64,000 bases of DNA from contig OX637401.1 in NCBI GenBank assembly GCA_951799425.1, positions 33,033,780 to 33,097,779 of the forward strand. The letters are read 5' to 3'. Of this stretch, positions 24,601-36,612 are shown in pieces. The translations under genes were made by a program, and so were the position numbers. Origin of the DNA: Ilex aquifolium. Lineage: Eukaryota > Streptophyta > Magnoliopsida > Aquifoliales > Aquifoliaceae. How positions within the stretch are numbered: position 1 is the first letter of the stretch; every line of letters begins with the position of its first letter. The notes beneath the pieces are model-generated. The model searched no databases and had not been told where the DNA came from. It saw only the letters and a program-made list of their open reading frames with translations.

Positions 24601-27140
24601 ATTGGTTAGGGTTTCAAGTTCTCATTACAATGCCGCAAGAGTTAGCTCAATCCGAGTTCGGGAGAAAAAGTTATGTCCGATATACTATTTCATTTTAAAG
24701 GTGGACTACTTATTACACCAAACTTGCGTTACAATAGAGCCCATGCTAGAGGATTTTTCATGACTTTTGATGTGAATAAAATGGTTAGGGATTCAAGAAT
24801 TCTTTACAATGCCGCAAGAATCATCTTAATCAGAGACCGGAGTAAAAAGTTATGTCAGAAATACTAAAGAATGAGAAATTACTTTTTTTTCCTAGTGGAG
24901 GGGAATGGCCAACTATACCAAACTTCCATCACCATTTCGAACTTGTTAGAACATGAATCACCAATTTTGATCTCAATATATTGGTTAGGGTTTCAAGTTC
25001 TCATTACAATGCCGCAAGAGTTAGCTCAATCCGAGTTCGGGAGAAAAAGTTATGTCCGATATACTATTTCATTTTAAAGGAGGACTACTTATTACACCAA
25101 ACATGCGTTACAATAGAGCCCATGCTAGAGGATTTTTCATGACTTTTGATGTGAATAAAATGGTTGGGGATTCAAGAATTCTTTACAATGCAGCAAGAAT
25201 CATCTTATTTAGAGACCGGAGTAAAAAGTTATGTCAGAAATACTAAAGAATGGGAAATTACTTTTTTTTCGTAGTGGAGGGGATTGCCAACTATACCAAA
25301 CTTCCATCACCATTTCGAACTTGTTAGAAGATGAATCACCAATTTTGATCTCAATATATTGGTTAGGGTTTCAAGTTCTCATTACAATGCCGCAAGAGTT
25401 AGCTCAATCCGAGTTCGGGAGAAACAGTTATGTCCGATATACTATTTCATTTTAAAGGTGGACTACTTATTACACCAAACTTGCGTTACAATAGAGCCCA
25501 TGCTAGAGGATTTTTCATGACTTTTGATGTGAATAAAATGGTTAGGGATTCAAGAATTCTTTACAATGCCGCAAGAATCATCTTAATCAGAGACCGGAGT
25601 AAAAAGTTATGTCAGAAATACTAAAAATTGGGAAATTACTTTTTTTTCCTAGTGGAGGGGAATTGGCAACTATACCAAACTTCCATCACCATTTCGAACT
25701 TGTTAGAAGATGAATCACCAATTTTGATCTCAATATATTGGTTAGGGTTTCAAGTTCTCATTACAATGCCGCAAGAGTTAGCTCAATCCGAGTTCGGGAG
25801 AAAAAGTTATGTCCGATATACTATTTCATTTTAAAGGAGGACTACTTATTACACCAAACTTGCGTTACAATAGAGCCCATGCTAGAGGATTTTTCATGAC
25901 TTTTGATGTGAATAAAATGGTTAGGGATTCAAGAATTCTTTACAATGCAGCAAGAATCATCTTAATCAGAGACCGGAGTAAAAAGTTATGTCAGAAATAC
26001 TAAAAATTGGGAAATTACTTTTTTTTCCTAGTGGAGGGGAATTGGCAACTATACCAAACTTCCATCACCATTTCGAACTTGTTAGAAGGTGAATCACCAA
26101 TTTTGATCTCAATATATTGGTTAGGGTTTCAAGTTCTCATTACAATGCCGCAAGAGTTAGCTCAATCCGAGTTCGGGAGAAAAAGTTATGTCCGATATAC
26201 TATTTCATTTTAAAGGAGGACTACTTATTACACCAAACTTGCGTTACAATAGAGCCCATGCTAGAGGATTTTTCATGACTTTTGATGTGAATAAAATGGT
26301 TAGGGATTCAAGAATTCTTTACAATGCAGCAAGAATCATCTTAATCAGAGACCGGAGTAAAAAGTTATGTCAGAAATACTAAAAATTGGGAAATTACTTT
26401 TTTTTCCTAGTGGAGGGGAATTGGCAACTATACCAAACTTCCATCACCATTTCGAACTTGTTAGAAGATGAATCACCAATTTTTATCTCAATATATTGGT
26501 TAGGGTTTCAAGTTCTCATTACAATGCCGCAAGAGTTAGCTCAATCCGAGTTCGGGAGAAAAAGTTATGTCCGATATACTATTTCATTTTAAAGGAGGAC
26601 TACTTATTACACCAAACTTGCGTTACAATAGAGCCCATGCTAGAGGATTTTTCATGACTTTTGATGTGAATAAAATGGTTAGGGATTCAAGAATTCTTTA
26701 CAATGCAGCAAGAATCATCTTATTTAGAGACCGGAGTAAAAAGTTATGTCAGAAATACTAAAGAATGGGAAATTACTTTTTTTTCCTAGTGGAGGGGAAT
26801 GGCCAACTATACCAAACTTCCATCACCATTTCGAACTTGTTAGAAGTTGAATCACCAATTTTGATCTCAATATATTGGTTAGGGTTTCAAGTTCTCATTA
26901 CAATGCCGCAAGAGTTAGCTCAATCCGAGTTCGGGAGAAAAAGTTATGTCCGATATACTATTTCATTTTAAAGGAGGACTACTTATTACACCAAACTTGC
27001 GTTACAATAGAGCCCATGCTAGAGGATTTTTCATGACTTTTGATGTGAATAAAATGGTTAGGGATTCAAGAATTCTTTACAATGCAGCAAGAATCATCTT
27101 ATTTAGAGACCGGAGTAAAAAGTTATGTCAGAAATACTAA
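18612..27140 (+). repeat. Higher-order repeat family with 4-, 6- and 7-monomer variants
   Basis: Each unit opens with a monomer carrying CAAACATGCG and GGTTGGGGATTC, followed by one with TTTTCGTAG, GGGGATTGCC and GAAACAG. Openings lie at 18612, 20127, 22400 and 25052, giving lengths of 1515, 2273 and 2652 bp. Compared with the seven-monomer unit (22400-25051), the 1515-bp unit lacks the three monomers equivalent to 22976-24112. The 2273-bp unit lacks the one equivalent to 24492-24870. The last unit runs to about 27140 before the order changes. GAAGTTGAATC (near 19266, 21918, 24191 and 26843) is a private marker of this family. Confidence 0.8.
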
Positions 27141-27324
27141 AGAATGGGAAATTACTTTTTTTTCCTAGTGGAGGGGAATGGCCAACTATACCAAACTTCC
27201 ATCACCATTTCGAACTTGTTAGAAGGTGAATCACCAATTTTGATCTGAATATATTGGTTAGGGTTTCAAGTTCTCATTACAATGCCGCAAGAGTTAGCTC
27301 AATCCGAGTTCGGGAGAAAAAGTT

Positions 27325-29794
27325 ATGTCCGATATACTATTTCATTTTAAAGGAGGACTACTTATTACACCAAACTTGCGTTATAATAGAGCCCATGCTA
27401 GAGGATTTTTCATGACTTTTGATGTGAATAAAATGGTTAGGGATTCAAGAATTCTTTACAATGCAGCAAGAATCATCTTAATCAGAGACCGGAGTAAAAA
27501 GTTATGTCTGAAATACTAAAGAATGGGAAATTACTTTTTTTTCCTAGTGGAGGGGAATTGGCAACTATACCAAACTTCCATCACCATTTCGAACTTGTTA
27601 GAAGATGAATCACCAATTTTGATCTCAATATATTGGTTAGGATTTCAAGTTCTCATTTCAATGCCGCAAGAGTTAGCTCAATCCGAGTTCGGGAGAAAAA
27701 GTTATGTCCGATATATTATTTCATTTTAAAGGTGGACTACTTATTACACCAAACTTGCGTTACAATAAAGCCCATGCTAGAGGATTTTTCATGACTTTTG
27801 ATGTGAATAAAATGGTTAGGGATTCAAGAATTCTTTACAATGCCGCAAGAATCATCTTAATCAGAGACCGGAGTAAAAAGTTATGTCAGAAATACTAAAG
27901 AATGGGAAATTACTTTTTTTTCCTAGTGGAGGGGAATGGCCAACTATACCAAACTTCCATCACCATTTCGAACTTGTTAGAACATGAATCACCAATTTTG
28001 ATCTCAATATATTGGTTAGGGTTTCAAGTTCTCATTACAATGCCGCAAGAGTTAGCTCAATCCGAGTTCGGGAGAAAAAGTTATGTCCGATATACTATTT
28101 CATTTTAAAGGTGGACTACTTATTACACCAAACTTGCGTTACAATAGAGCCCATGCTAGAGGATTTTTCATGACTTTTGATGTGAATAAAATGGTTAGGG
28201 ATTCAAGAATTCATTACAATGCCGCAAGAATCATCTTATTTAGAGACCGGAGTAAAAAGTTATGTCAGAAATACTAAAGAATGGGAAATTACTTTTTTTT
28301 CCTAGTGGAGGGGATGGCCAACTATACCAAACTTCCATCACCATTTCGAACTTGTTAGAAGATGAATCACCAATTTTGATCTCAATATATTGGTTAGGGT
28401 TTCAAGTTCTCATTACAATGCCGCAAGAGTTAGCTCAATCCGAGGTCGGGAGAAAAAGTTATGTCCGATATACTATTTCATTTTAAAGGAGGACTACTTA
28501 TTACACCAAACATGCGTTACAATAGAGCCCATGCTAGAGGATTTTTCATGACTTTTGATGTGAATAAAATGGTTGGGGATTCAAGAATTCTTTACAATGC
28601 AGCAAGAATCATCTTATTTAGAGACCGGAGTAAAAAGTTATGTCAGAAATACTAAAGAATGGGAAATTACTTTTTTTTCGTAGTGGAGGGGATTGCCAAC
28701 TATACCAAACTTCCATCACCATTTCGAACTTGTTAGAAGATGAATCACCAATTTTTATCTCAATATATTGGTTAGGGTTTCAAGTTCTCATTACAATGCC
28801 GCAAGAGTTAGCTCAATCCGAGTTCGGGAGAAAAAGTTATGTCCGATATACTATTTCATTTTAAAGGAGGACTACTTATTACACCAAACTTGCGTTATAA
28901 TAGAGCCCATGCTAGAGGATTTTTCATGACTTTTGATGTGAATAAAATGGTTAGGGATTCAAGAATTCTTTACAATGTAGCAAGAATCATCTTATTTAGA
29001 GACCGGAGTAAAAAGTTATGTCAGAAATACTAAAGATTGGGAAATTACTTTTTTTTCCTAGTGGAGGGGAATGGCCAACTATACCAAACTTCCATCACCA
29101 TTTCGAACTTGTTAGAAGGTGAATCACCAATTTTGATCTCAATATATTGGTTAGGGTTTCAAGTTCTCATTACAATGCCGCAAGAGTTAGCTCAATCCGA
29201 GTTCGGGAGAAAAAGTTATGTCCGATATACTATTTCATTTTAAAGGAGGACTACTTATTACACCAAACTTGCGTTACAATAGAGCCCATGCTAGAGGATT
29301 TTTCATGACTTTTGATGTGAATAAAATGGTTAGGGATTCAAGAATTCTTTACAATGCAGCAAGAATCATCTTAATCAGAGACCGGAGTAAAAAGTTATGT
29401 CTGAAATACTAAAGAATGAGAAATTACTTTTTTTTCCTAGTGGAGGGGAATTGGCAACTATACCAAACTTTCATCACCATTTCGAACTTGTTAGAAGATG
29501 AATCACCAATTTTGATCTCAATATATTGGTTAGGGTTTCAAGTTCTCATTTCAATGCCGCAAGAGTTAGCTCAATCCGAGTTCGGGAGAAAAAGTTATGT
29601 CCGATATACTATTTCATTTTAAAGGTGGACTACTTATTACACCAAACTTGCGTTACAATAAAGCCCATGCTAGAGGATTTTTCATGACTTTTGATGTGAA
29701 TAAAATGGTTAGGGATTCAAGAATTCTTTACAATGCCGCAAGAATCATCTTAATCAGAGACCGGAGTAAAAAGTTATGTCAGAAATACTAAAGA
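27325..29794 (+). repeat. Third, partial copy of the large HOR block (about 2.47 kb)
   Basis: Matches the marker order of 8009-10478 and 15583-18052 with the same total length. It has the GTCTGAAATAC monomer, GGTTAGGATTTC with CCGATATATTATTTC, the GAACATGAATC monomer, the GAATTCATTAC monomer, the CAAACATGCG plus GGTTGGGGATTC monomer, TACAATGTAGCAAG, and GAATGAGAAATT with AACTTTCATC. It differs in details shared with the adjacent family, for example GGGGATTGCC near 28690, which suggests exchange between the two families after duplication. Confidence 0.75.
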
Positions 29795-32700
29795 ATGGGA
29801 AATTACTTTTTTTTCCTAGTGGAGGGGAATGGCCAACTATACCAAACTTCCATCACCATTTCGAACTTCTTAGAACATGAATCACCAATTTTGATCTCAA
29901 TATATTGGTTAGGGTTTCAAGTTCTCATTACAATGCCGCAAGAGTTAGCTCAATCCGAGTTCGGGAGAAAAAGTTATGTCCGATATACTATTTCATTTTA
30001 AAGGAGGACTACTTATTACACCAAACTTGCGTTACAATAGAGCCCATGCTAGAGGATTTTTCATGACTTTTGATGTGAATAAAATGGTTAGGGATTCAAG
30101 AATTCTTTACAATGCAGCAAGAATCATCTTAATCAGACACCGGAGTAAAAAGTTATGTCTGAAATACTAAAGAATGGGAAATTACTTTTTTTTCCTAGTG
30201 GAGGGGAATTGGCAACTATACCAAACTTCCATCACCATTTCGAACTTGTTAGAAGATGAATCACCAATTTTGATCTCAATATATTGGTTAGGGTTTCAAG
30301 TTCTCATTACAATGCCGCAAGAGTTAGCTCAATCCGAGTTCGGGAGAAACAGTTATGTCCGATATACTATTTCATTTTAAAGGTGGACTACTTATTACAC
30401 CAAACTTGCGTTACAATAGAGCCCATGCTAGAGGATTTTTCACGACTTTTGATGTGAATAAAATGGTTAGGGATTCAAGAATTCTTTACAATGCAGCAAG
30501 AATCATCTTAATCAGAGACCGGAGTAAAAAGTTATGTCAGAAATACTAAAGAATGGGAAATTACTTTTTTTTCCTAGTGGAGGGGAATGGCCAACTATAC
30601 CAAACTTCCATCACCATTTCGAACTTGTTAGAAGGTGAATCACCAATTTTGATCTCAATATATTGGTTAGGGTTTCAAGTTCTCATTACAATGCCGCAAG
30701 AGTTAGCTCAATCCGAGTTCGGGAGAAAAAGTTATGTCCGATATACTATTTCATTTTAAAGGAGGACTACTTATTACACCAAACTTGCGTTACAATAGAG
30801 CCCATGCTAGAGGATTTTTCATGACTTTTGATGTGAATAAAATGGTTAGGGATTCAAGAATTCTTTACAATGCAGCAAGAATCATCTTAATCAGAGACCG
30901 GAGTAAAAAGTTATGTCAGAAATACTAAAGAATGGGAAATTACTTTTTTTTCCTAGTGGAGGGGAATTGGCAACTATACCAAACTTCCATCACCATTTCG
31001 AACTTGTTAGAAGATGAATCACCAATTTTGATCTCAATATATTGGTTAGGGTTTCAAGTTCTCATTTCAATGCCGCAAGAGTTAGCTCAATCCGAGTTCG
31101 GGAGAAAAAGTTATGTCCGATATACTATTTCATTTTAAAGGTGGACTACTTATTACACCAAACTTGCGTTACAATAAAGCCCATGCTAGAAGATTTTTCA
31201 TGACTTTTGATGTGAATAAAATGGTTAGGGATTCAAGAATTCTTTACAATGCCGCAAGAATCATCTTAATCAGAGACCGGAGTAAAAAGTTATGTCAGAA
31301 ATACTAAAGAATGGGAAATTACTTTTTTTTCCTAGCGGAGGGGAATGGCCAACTATACCAAACTTCCATCACCATTTCGAACTTGTTAGAACATGAATCA
31401 CCAATTTTGATCTCAATATATTGGTTAGGGTTTCAAGTTCTCATTACAATGCCGCAAGAGTTAGCTCAATCCGAGTTCGGGAGAAAAAGTTATGTCCGAT
31501 ATACTATTTCATTTTAAAGGAGGACTACTTATTACACCAAACTTGCGTTACAATAGAGCCCATGCTAGAGGATTTTTCATGACTTTTGATGTGAATAAAA
31601 TGGTTAGGGATTCAAGAATTCATTACAATGCCGCGAGAATCATCTTATTTAGAGACCGGAGTAAAAAGTTATGTCAGAAATACTAAAGAATGGGAAATTA
31701 CTTTTTTTTCCTAGTGGAGGGGATGGCCAACTATACCAAACTTCCATCACCATTTCGAACTTGTTAGAAGATGAATCACCAATTTTGATCTCAATATATT
31801 GGTTAGGGTTTCAAGTTCTCATTACAATGCCGCAAGAGTTAGCTCAATCCGAGTTCGGGAGAAAAAGTTATGTCCGATATACTATTTCATTTTAAAGGAG
31901 GACTACTTATTACACCAAACATGCGTTACAATAGAGCCCATGCTAGAGGATTTTTCATGACTTTTGATGTGAATAAAATGGTTGGGGATTCAAGAATTCT
32001 TTACAATGCAGCAAGAATCATCTTATTTAGAGACCGGAGTAAAAAGTTATGTCAGAAATACTAAAGAATGGGAAATTACTTTTTTTTCGTAGTGGAGGGG
32101 ATTGCCAACTATACCAAACTTCCATCACCATTTCGAACTTGTTAGAAGATGAATCACCAATTTTGATCTCAATATATTGGTTAGGGTTTCAAGTTCTCAT
32201 TACAATGCCGCAAGAGTTAGCTCAATCCGAGTTCGGGAGAAAAAGTTATGTCCGATATACTATTTCATTTTAAAGGAGGACTACTTATTACACCAAACAT
32301 GCGTTACAATAGAGCCCATGCTAGAGGATTTTTCATGACTTTTGATGTGAATAAAATGGTTGGGGATTCAAGAATTCTTTACAATGCAGCAAGAATCATC
32401 TTATTTAGAGACCGGAGTAAAAAGTTATGTCAGAAATACTAAAGAATGGGAAATTACTTTTTTTTCGTAGTGGAGGGGATTGCCAACTATACCAAACTTC
32501 CATCACCATTTCGAACTTGTTAGAAGATGAATCACCAATTTTGATCTCAATATATTGGTTAGGGTTTCAAGTTCTCATTACAATGCCGCAAGAGTTAGCT
32601 CAATCCGAGTTCGGGAGAAACAGTTATGTCCGATATACTATTTCATTTTAAAGGTGGACTACTTATTACACCAAACTTGCGTTACAATAGAGCCCATGCT

Positions 32701-35096
32701 AGAGGATTTTTCACGACTTTTGATGTGAATAAAATGGTTAGGGATTCAAGAATTCTTTACAATGCAGCAAGAATCATCTTAATCAGAGACCGGAGTAAAA
32801 AGTTATGTCAGAAATACTAAAGAATGAGAAATTACTTTTTTTTCCTAGTGGAGGGGAATTGGCAACTATACCAAACCTCCATCACCATTTCGAACTTGTT
32901 AGAACATGAATCACCAATTTTGATCTCAATATATTGGTTAGGGTTTCAAGTTCTCATTACAATGCCGCAAGAGTTAGCTCAATCCGAGTTCGGGAGAAAA
33001 AGTTATGTCCGATATACTATTTCATTTTAAAGGTGGACTACTTATTACACCAAACTTGCGTTACAATAGAGCCCATGCTAGAGGATTTTTCATGACTTTT
33101 GATGTGAATAAAATGGTTAGGGATTCAAGAATTCTTTACAATGCCGCAAGAATCATCTTAATCAGAGACCGGAGTAAAAAGTTATGTCAGAAATACTAAA
33201 GAATGGGAAATTACTTTTTTTTCCTAGTGGAGGGGAATGGCCAACTATACCAAACTTCCATCACCATTTCGAATTTGTTAGAAGGTGAATCACCAATTTT
33301 GATCTCAATATATTGGTTAGGGTTTCAAGTTCTCATTACAATGCCGCAAGAGTTAGCTCAATCCGAGTTCGGGAGAAAAAGTTATGTCCGATATACTATT
33401 TCATTTTAAAGGAGGACTACTTATTACACCAAACATGCGTTACAATAGAGCCCATGCTAGAGGATTTTTCATGACTTTTGATGTGAATAAAATGGTTGGG
33501 GATTCAAGAATTCTTTACAATGCAGCAAGAATCATCTTATTTAGAGACCGGAGTAAAAAGTTATGTCAGAAATACTAAAGAATGGGAAATTACTTTTTTT
33601 TCGTAGTGGAGGGGATTGCCAACTATACCAAACTTCCATCACCATTTCGAACTTGTTAGAAGATGAATCACCAATTTTGATCTCAATATATTGGTTAGGG
33701 TTTCAAGTTCTCATTACAATGCCGCAAGAGTTAGCTCAATCCGAGTTCGGGAGAAACAGTTATGTCCGATATACTATTTCATTTTAAAGGTGGACTACTT
33801 ATTACACCAAACTTGCGTTACAATAGAGCCCATGCTAGAGGATTTTTCACGACTTTTGATGTGAATAAAATGGTTAGGGATTCAAGAATTCTTTACAATG
33901 CAGCAAGAATCATCTTAATCAGAGACCGGAGTAAAAAGTTATGTCAGAAATACTAAAGAATGGGAAATTACTTTTTTTACCTAGTGGAGGGGAATGGCCA
34001 ACTATACCAAACTTCCATCACCATTTCGAACTTGTTAGAAGGTGAATCACCAATTTTGATCTCAATATATTGGTTAGGGTTTCAAGTTCTCATTACAATG
34101 CCGCAAGAGTTAGCTCAATCCGAGTTCTAGAGAAAAAGTTATGTCCGATATACTATTTCATTTTAAAGGAGGACTACTTATTACACCAAACTTGCGTTAC
34201 AATAGAGCCCATGCTAGAGGATTTTTCATGACTTTTGATGTGAATAAAATGGTTAGGGATTCAAGAATTCTTTACAATGCAGGAAGAATCATCTTAATCA
34301 GAGACCGGAGTAAAAAGTTATGTCAGAAATACTAAAGAATGGGAAATTACTTTTTTTTCCTAGTGGAGGGGAATTGGCAACTATACCAAACTTCCATCAC
34401 CATTTCGAACTTGTTAGAAGATGAATCACCAATTTTTATCTCAATATATTGGTTAGGGTTTCAAGTTCTCATTTCAATGCCGCAAGAGTTAGCTCAATCC
34501 GAGTTCGGGAGAAAAAGTTATGTCCGATATACTATTTCATTTTAAAGGTGGACTACTTATTACACCTAACTTGCGTTACAATAGACCCCATGCTAGAGGA
34601 TTTTTCATGACTTTTGATGTGAATAAAATGGTTAGGGATTCAAGAATTCTTTACAATGCCGCAAGAATCATCTTATTTAGAGACCGGAGTAAAAAGTTAT
34701 GTCAGAAATACTAAAGAATGGGAAATTACTTTTTTTTCCTAGTGGAGGGGAATGGCCAACTATACCAAACTTCCATCACCATTTCGAACTTGTTAGAAGG
34801 TGAATCACCAATTTTGATCTCAATATATTGGTTAAGGTTTCAAGTTCTCATTACAATGCCGCAAGAGTTAGCTCAATCCGAGTTCGGGAGAAAAAGTTAT
34901 GTCCGATATACTATTTCATTTTAAAGGAGGACTACTTATTACACCAAACTTGCGTTACAATAGAGCCCATGCTAGAGGATTTTTCATGACTTTTGATGTG
35001 AATAAAATGGTTAGGGATTCAAGAATTCTTTACAATGCAGCAAGAATCATCTTAATCAGAGACCGGAGTAAAAAGTTATGTCAGAAATACTAAAGA
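29795..35096 (+). repeat. Mosaic satellite segment without a single HOR period
   Basis: Monomer types from the neighbouring families are shuffled here. The CAAACATGCG/GGTTGGGG opener plus GGGGATTGCC pair occurs at 31870, is immediately repeated at 32248 (378 bp), and occurs again at 33384 (1136 bp, three monomers). TTTTTCACGACTTTT marks 30442, 32713 and 33849. One-off variants include AACTTCTTAGAAC near 29866, CAGACACCGG near 30136, CTAGCGGAGG near 31333, CTTTTTTTACC near 33973 and GAGTTCTAGAG near 34124. The pattern suits repeated short unequal exchanges. Confidence 0.65.
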
Positions 35097-36612
35097 ATGG
35101 GAAATTACTTTTTTTTCCTAGTGGAGGGGAATGGCCAACTATACCAAACTTCCATCACCATTTCGAACTTGTTAGAAGGTGAATCACCAATTTTGATCTC
35201 AATATATTGGTTAGGGTTTCAAGTTCTCATTACAATGCCGCAAGAGTTAGCTCAATCCGAGTTCGGGAGAAAAAGTTAGGTCCGATATACTATTTCATTT
35301 TAAAGGAGGACTACTTATTACACCAAACTTGCGTTACAATAGAGCCCATGCTAGAGGATTTTTCATGACTTTTGATGTGAATAAAATGGTTAGGGATTCA
35401 AGAATTCTTTACAATGCAGCAAGAATCATCTTAATCAGAGACCGGAGTAAAAAGTTATGTCAGAAATACTAAAGAATGGGAAATTACTTTTTTTTCCTAG
35501 TGGAGGGGAATGGCCAACTATACCAAACTTCCATCACCATTTCGAACTTGTTAGAAGGTGAATCACCAATTTTGATCTCAATATATTGGTTAGGGTTTCA
35601 AGTTCTCATTACAATGCCGCAAGAGTTAGCTCAATCCGAGTTCGGGAGAAAAAGTTATGTCCGATATACTATTTCATTTTAAAGGAGGACTACTTATTAC
35701 ACCAAACTTGCGTTACAATAGAGCCCATGCTAGAGGATTTTTCATGACTTTTGATGTGAATAAAATGGTTAGGGATTCAAGAATTCTTTACAATGCAGCA
35801 AGAATCATCTTAATCAGAGACCGGAGTAAAAAGTTATGTCAGAAATACTAAAGAATGGGAAATTACTTTTTTTTCCTAGTGGAGGGGAATGGCCAACTAT
35901 ACCAAACTTCCATCACCATTTCGAACTTGTTAGAAGGTGAATCACCAATTTTGATCTCAATATATTGGTTAGGGTTTCAAGTTCTCATTACAATGCCGCA
36001 AGAGTTAGCTCAATCCGAGTTCGGGAGAAAAAGTTAGGTCCGATATACTATTTCATTTTAAAGGAGGACTACTTATTACACCAAACTTGCGTTACAATAG
36101 AGCCCATGCTAGAGGATTTTTCATGACTTTTGATGTGAATAAAATGGTTAGGGATTCAAGAATTCTTTACAATGCAGCAAGAATCATCTTAATCAGAGAC
36201 CGGAGTAAAAAGTTATGTCAGAAATACTAAAGAATGGGAAATTACTTTTTTTTCCTAGTGGAGGGGAATGGCCAACTATACCAAACTTCCATCACCATTT
36301 CGAACTTGTTAGAAGGTGAATCACCAATTTTGATCTCAATATATTGGTTAGGGTTTCAAGTTCTCATTACAATGCCGCAAGAGTTAGCTCAATCCGAGTT
36401 CGGGAGAAAAAGTTATGTCCGATATACTATTTCATTTTAAAGGAGGACTACTTATTACACCAAACTTGTGTTACAATAGAGCCCATGCTAGAGGATTTTT
36501 CATGACTTTTGATGTGAATAAAATGGTTAGGGATTCAAGAATTCTTTACAATGCAGCAAGAATCATCTTAATCAGAGACCGGAGTAAAAAGTTATGTCAG
36601 AAATACTAAAGA
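35097..36612 (+). repeat. Two-monomer higher-order repeat (758 bp, two copies)
   Basis: 35097-35854 and 35855-36612 are successive copies of a two-monomer unit. The marker is AAAAAGTTAGGTCC (ATG changed to AGG in the boundary box), at 35275 and again at 36033, 758 bp apart. The alternate monomers keep the usual ATG. I found only one difference between the copies in the parts I compared: CTTGTG near 36465, which belongs to the next HOR that overlaps this end. This is the shortest HOR period seen in the window. Confidence 0.8.
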
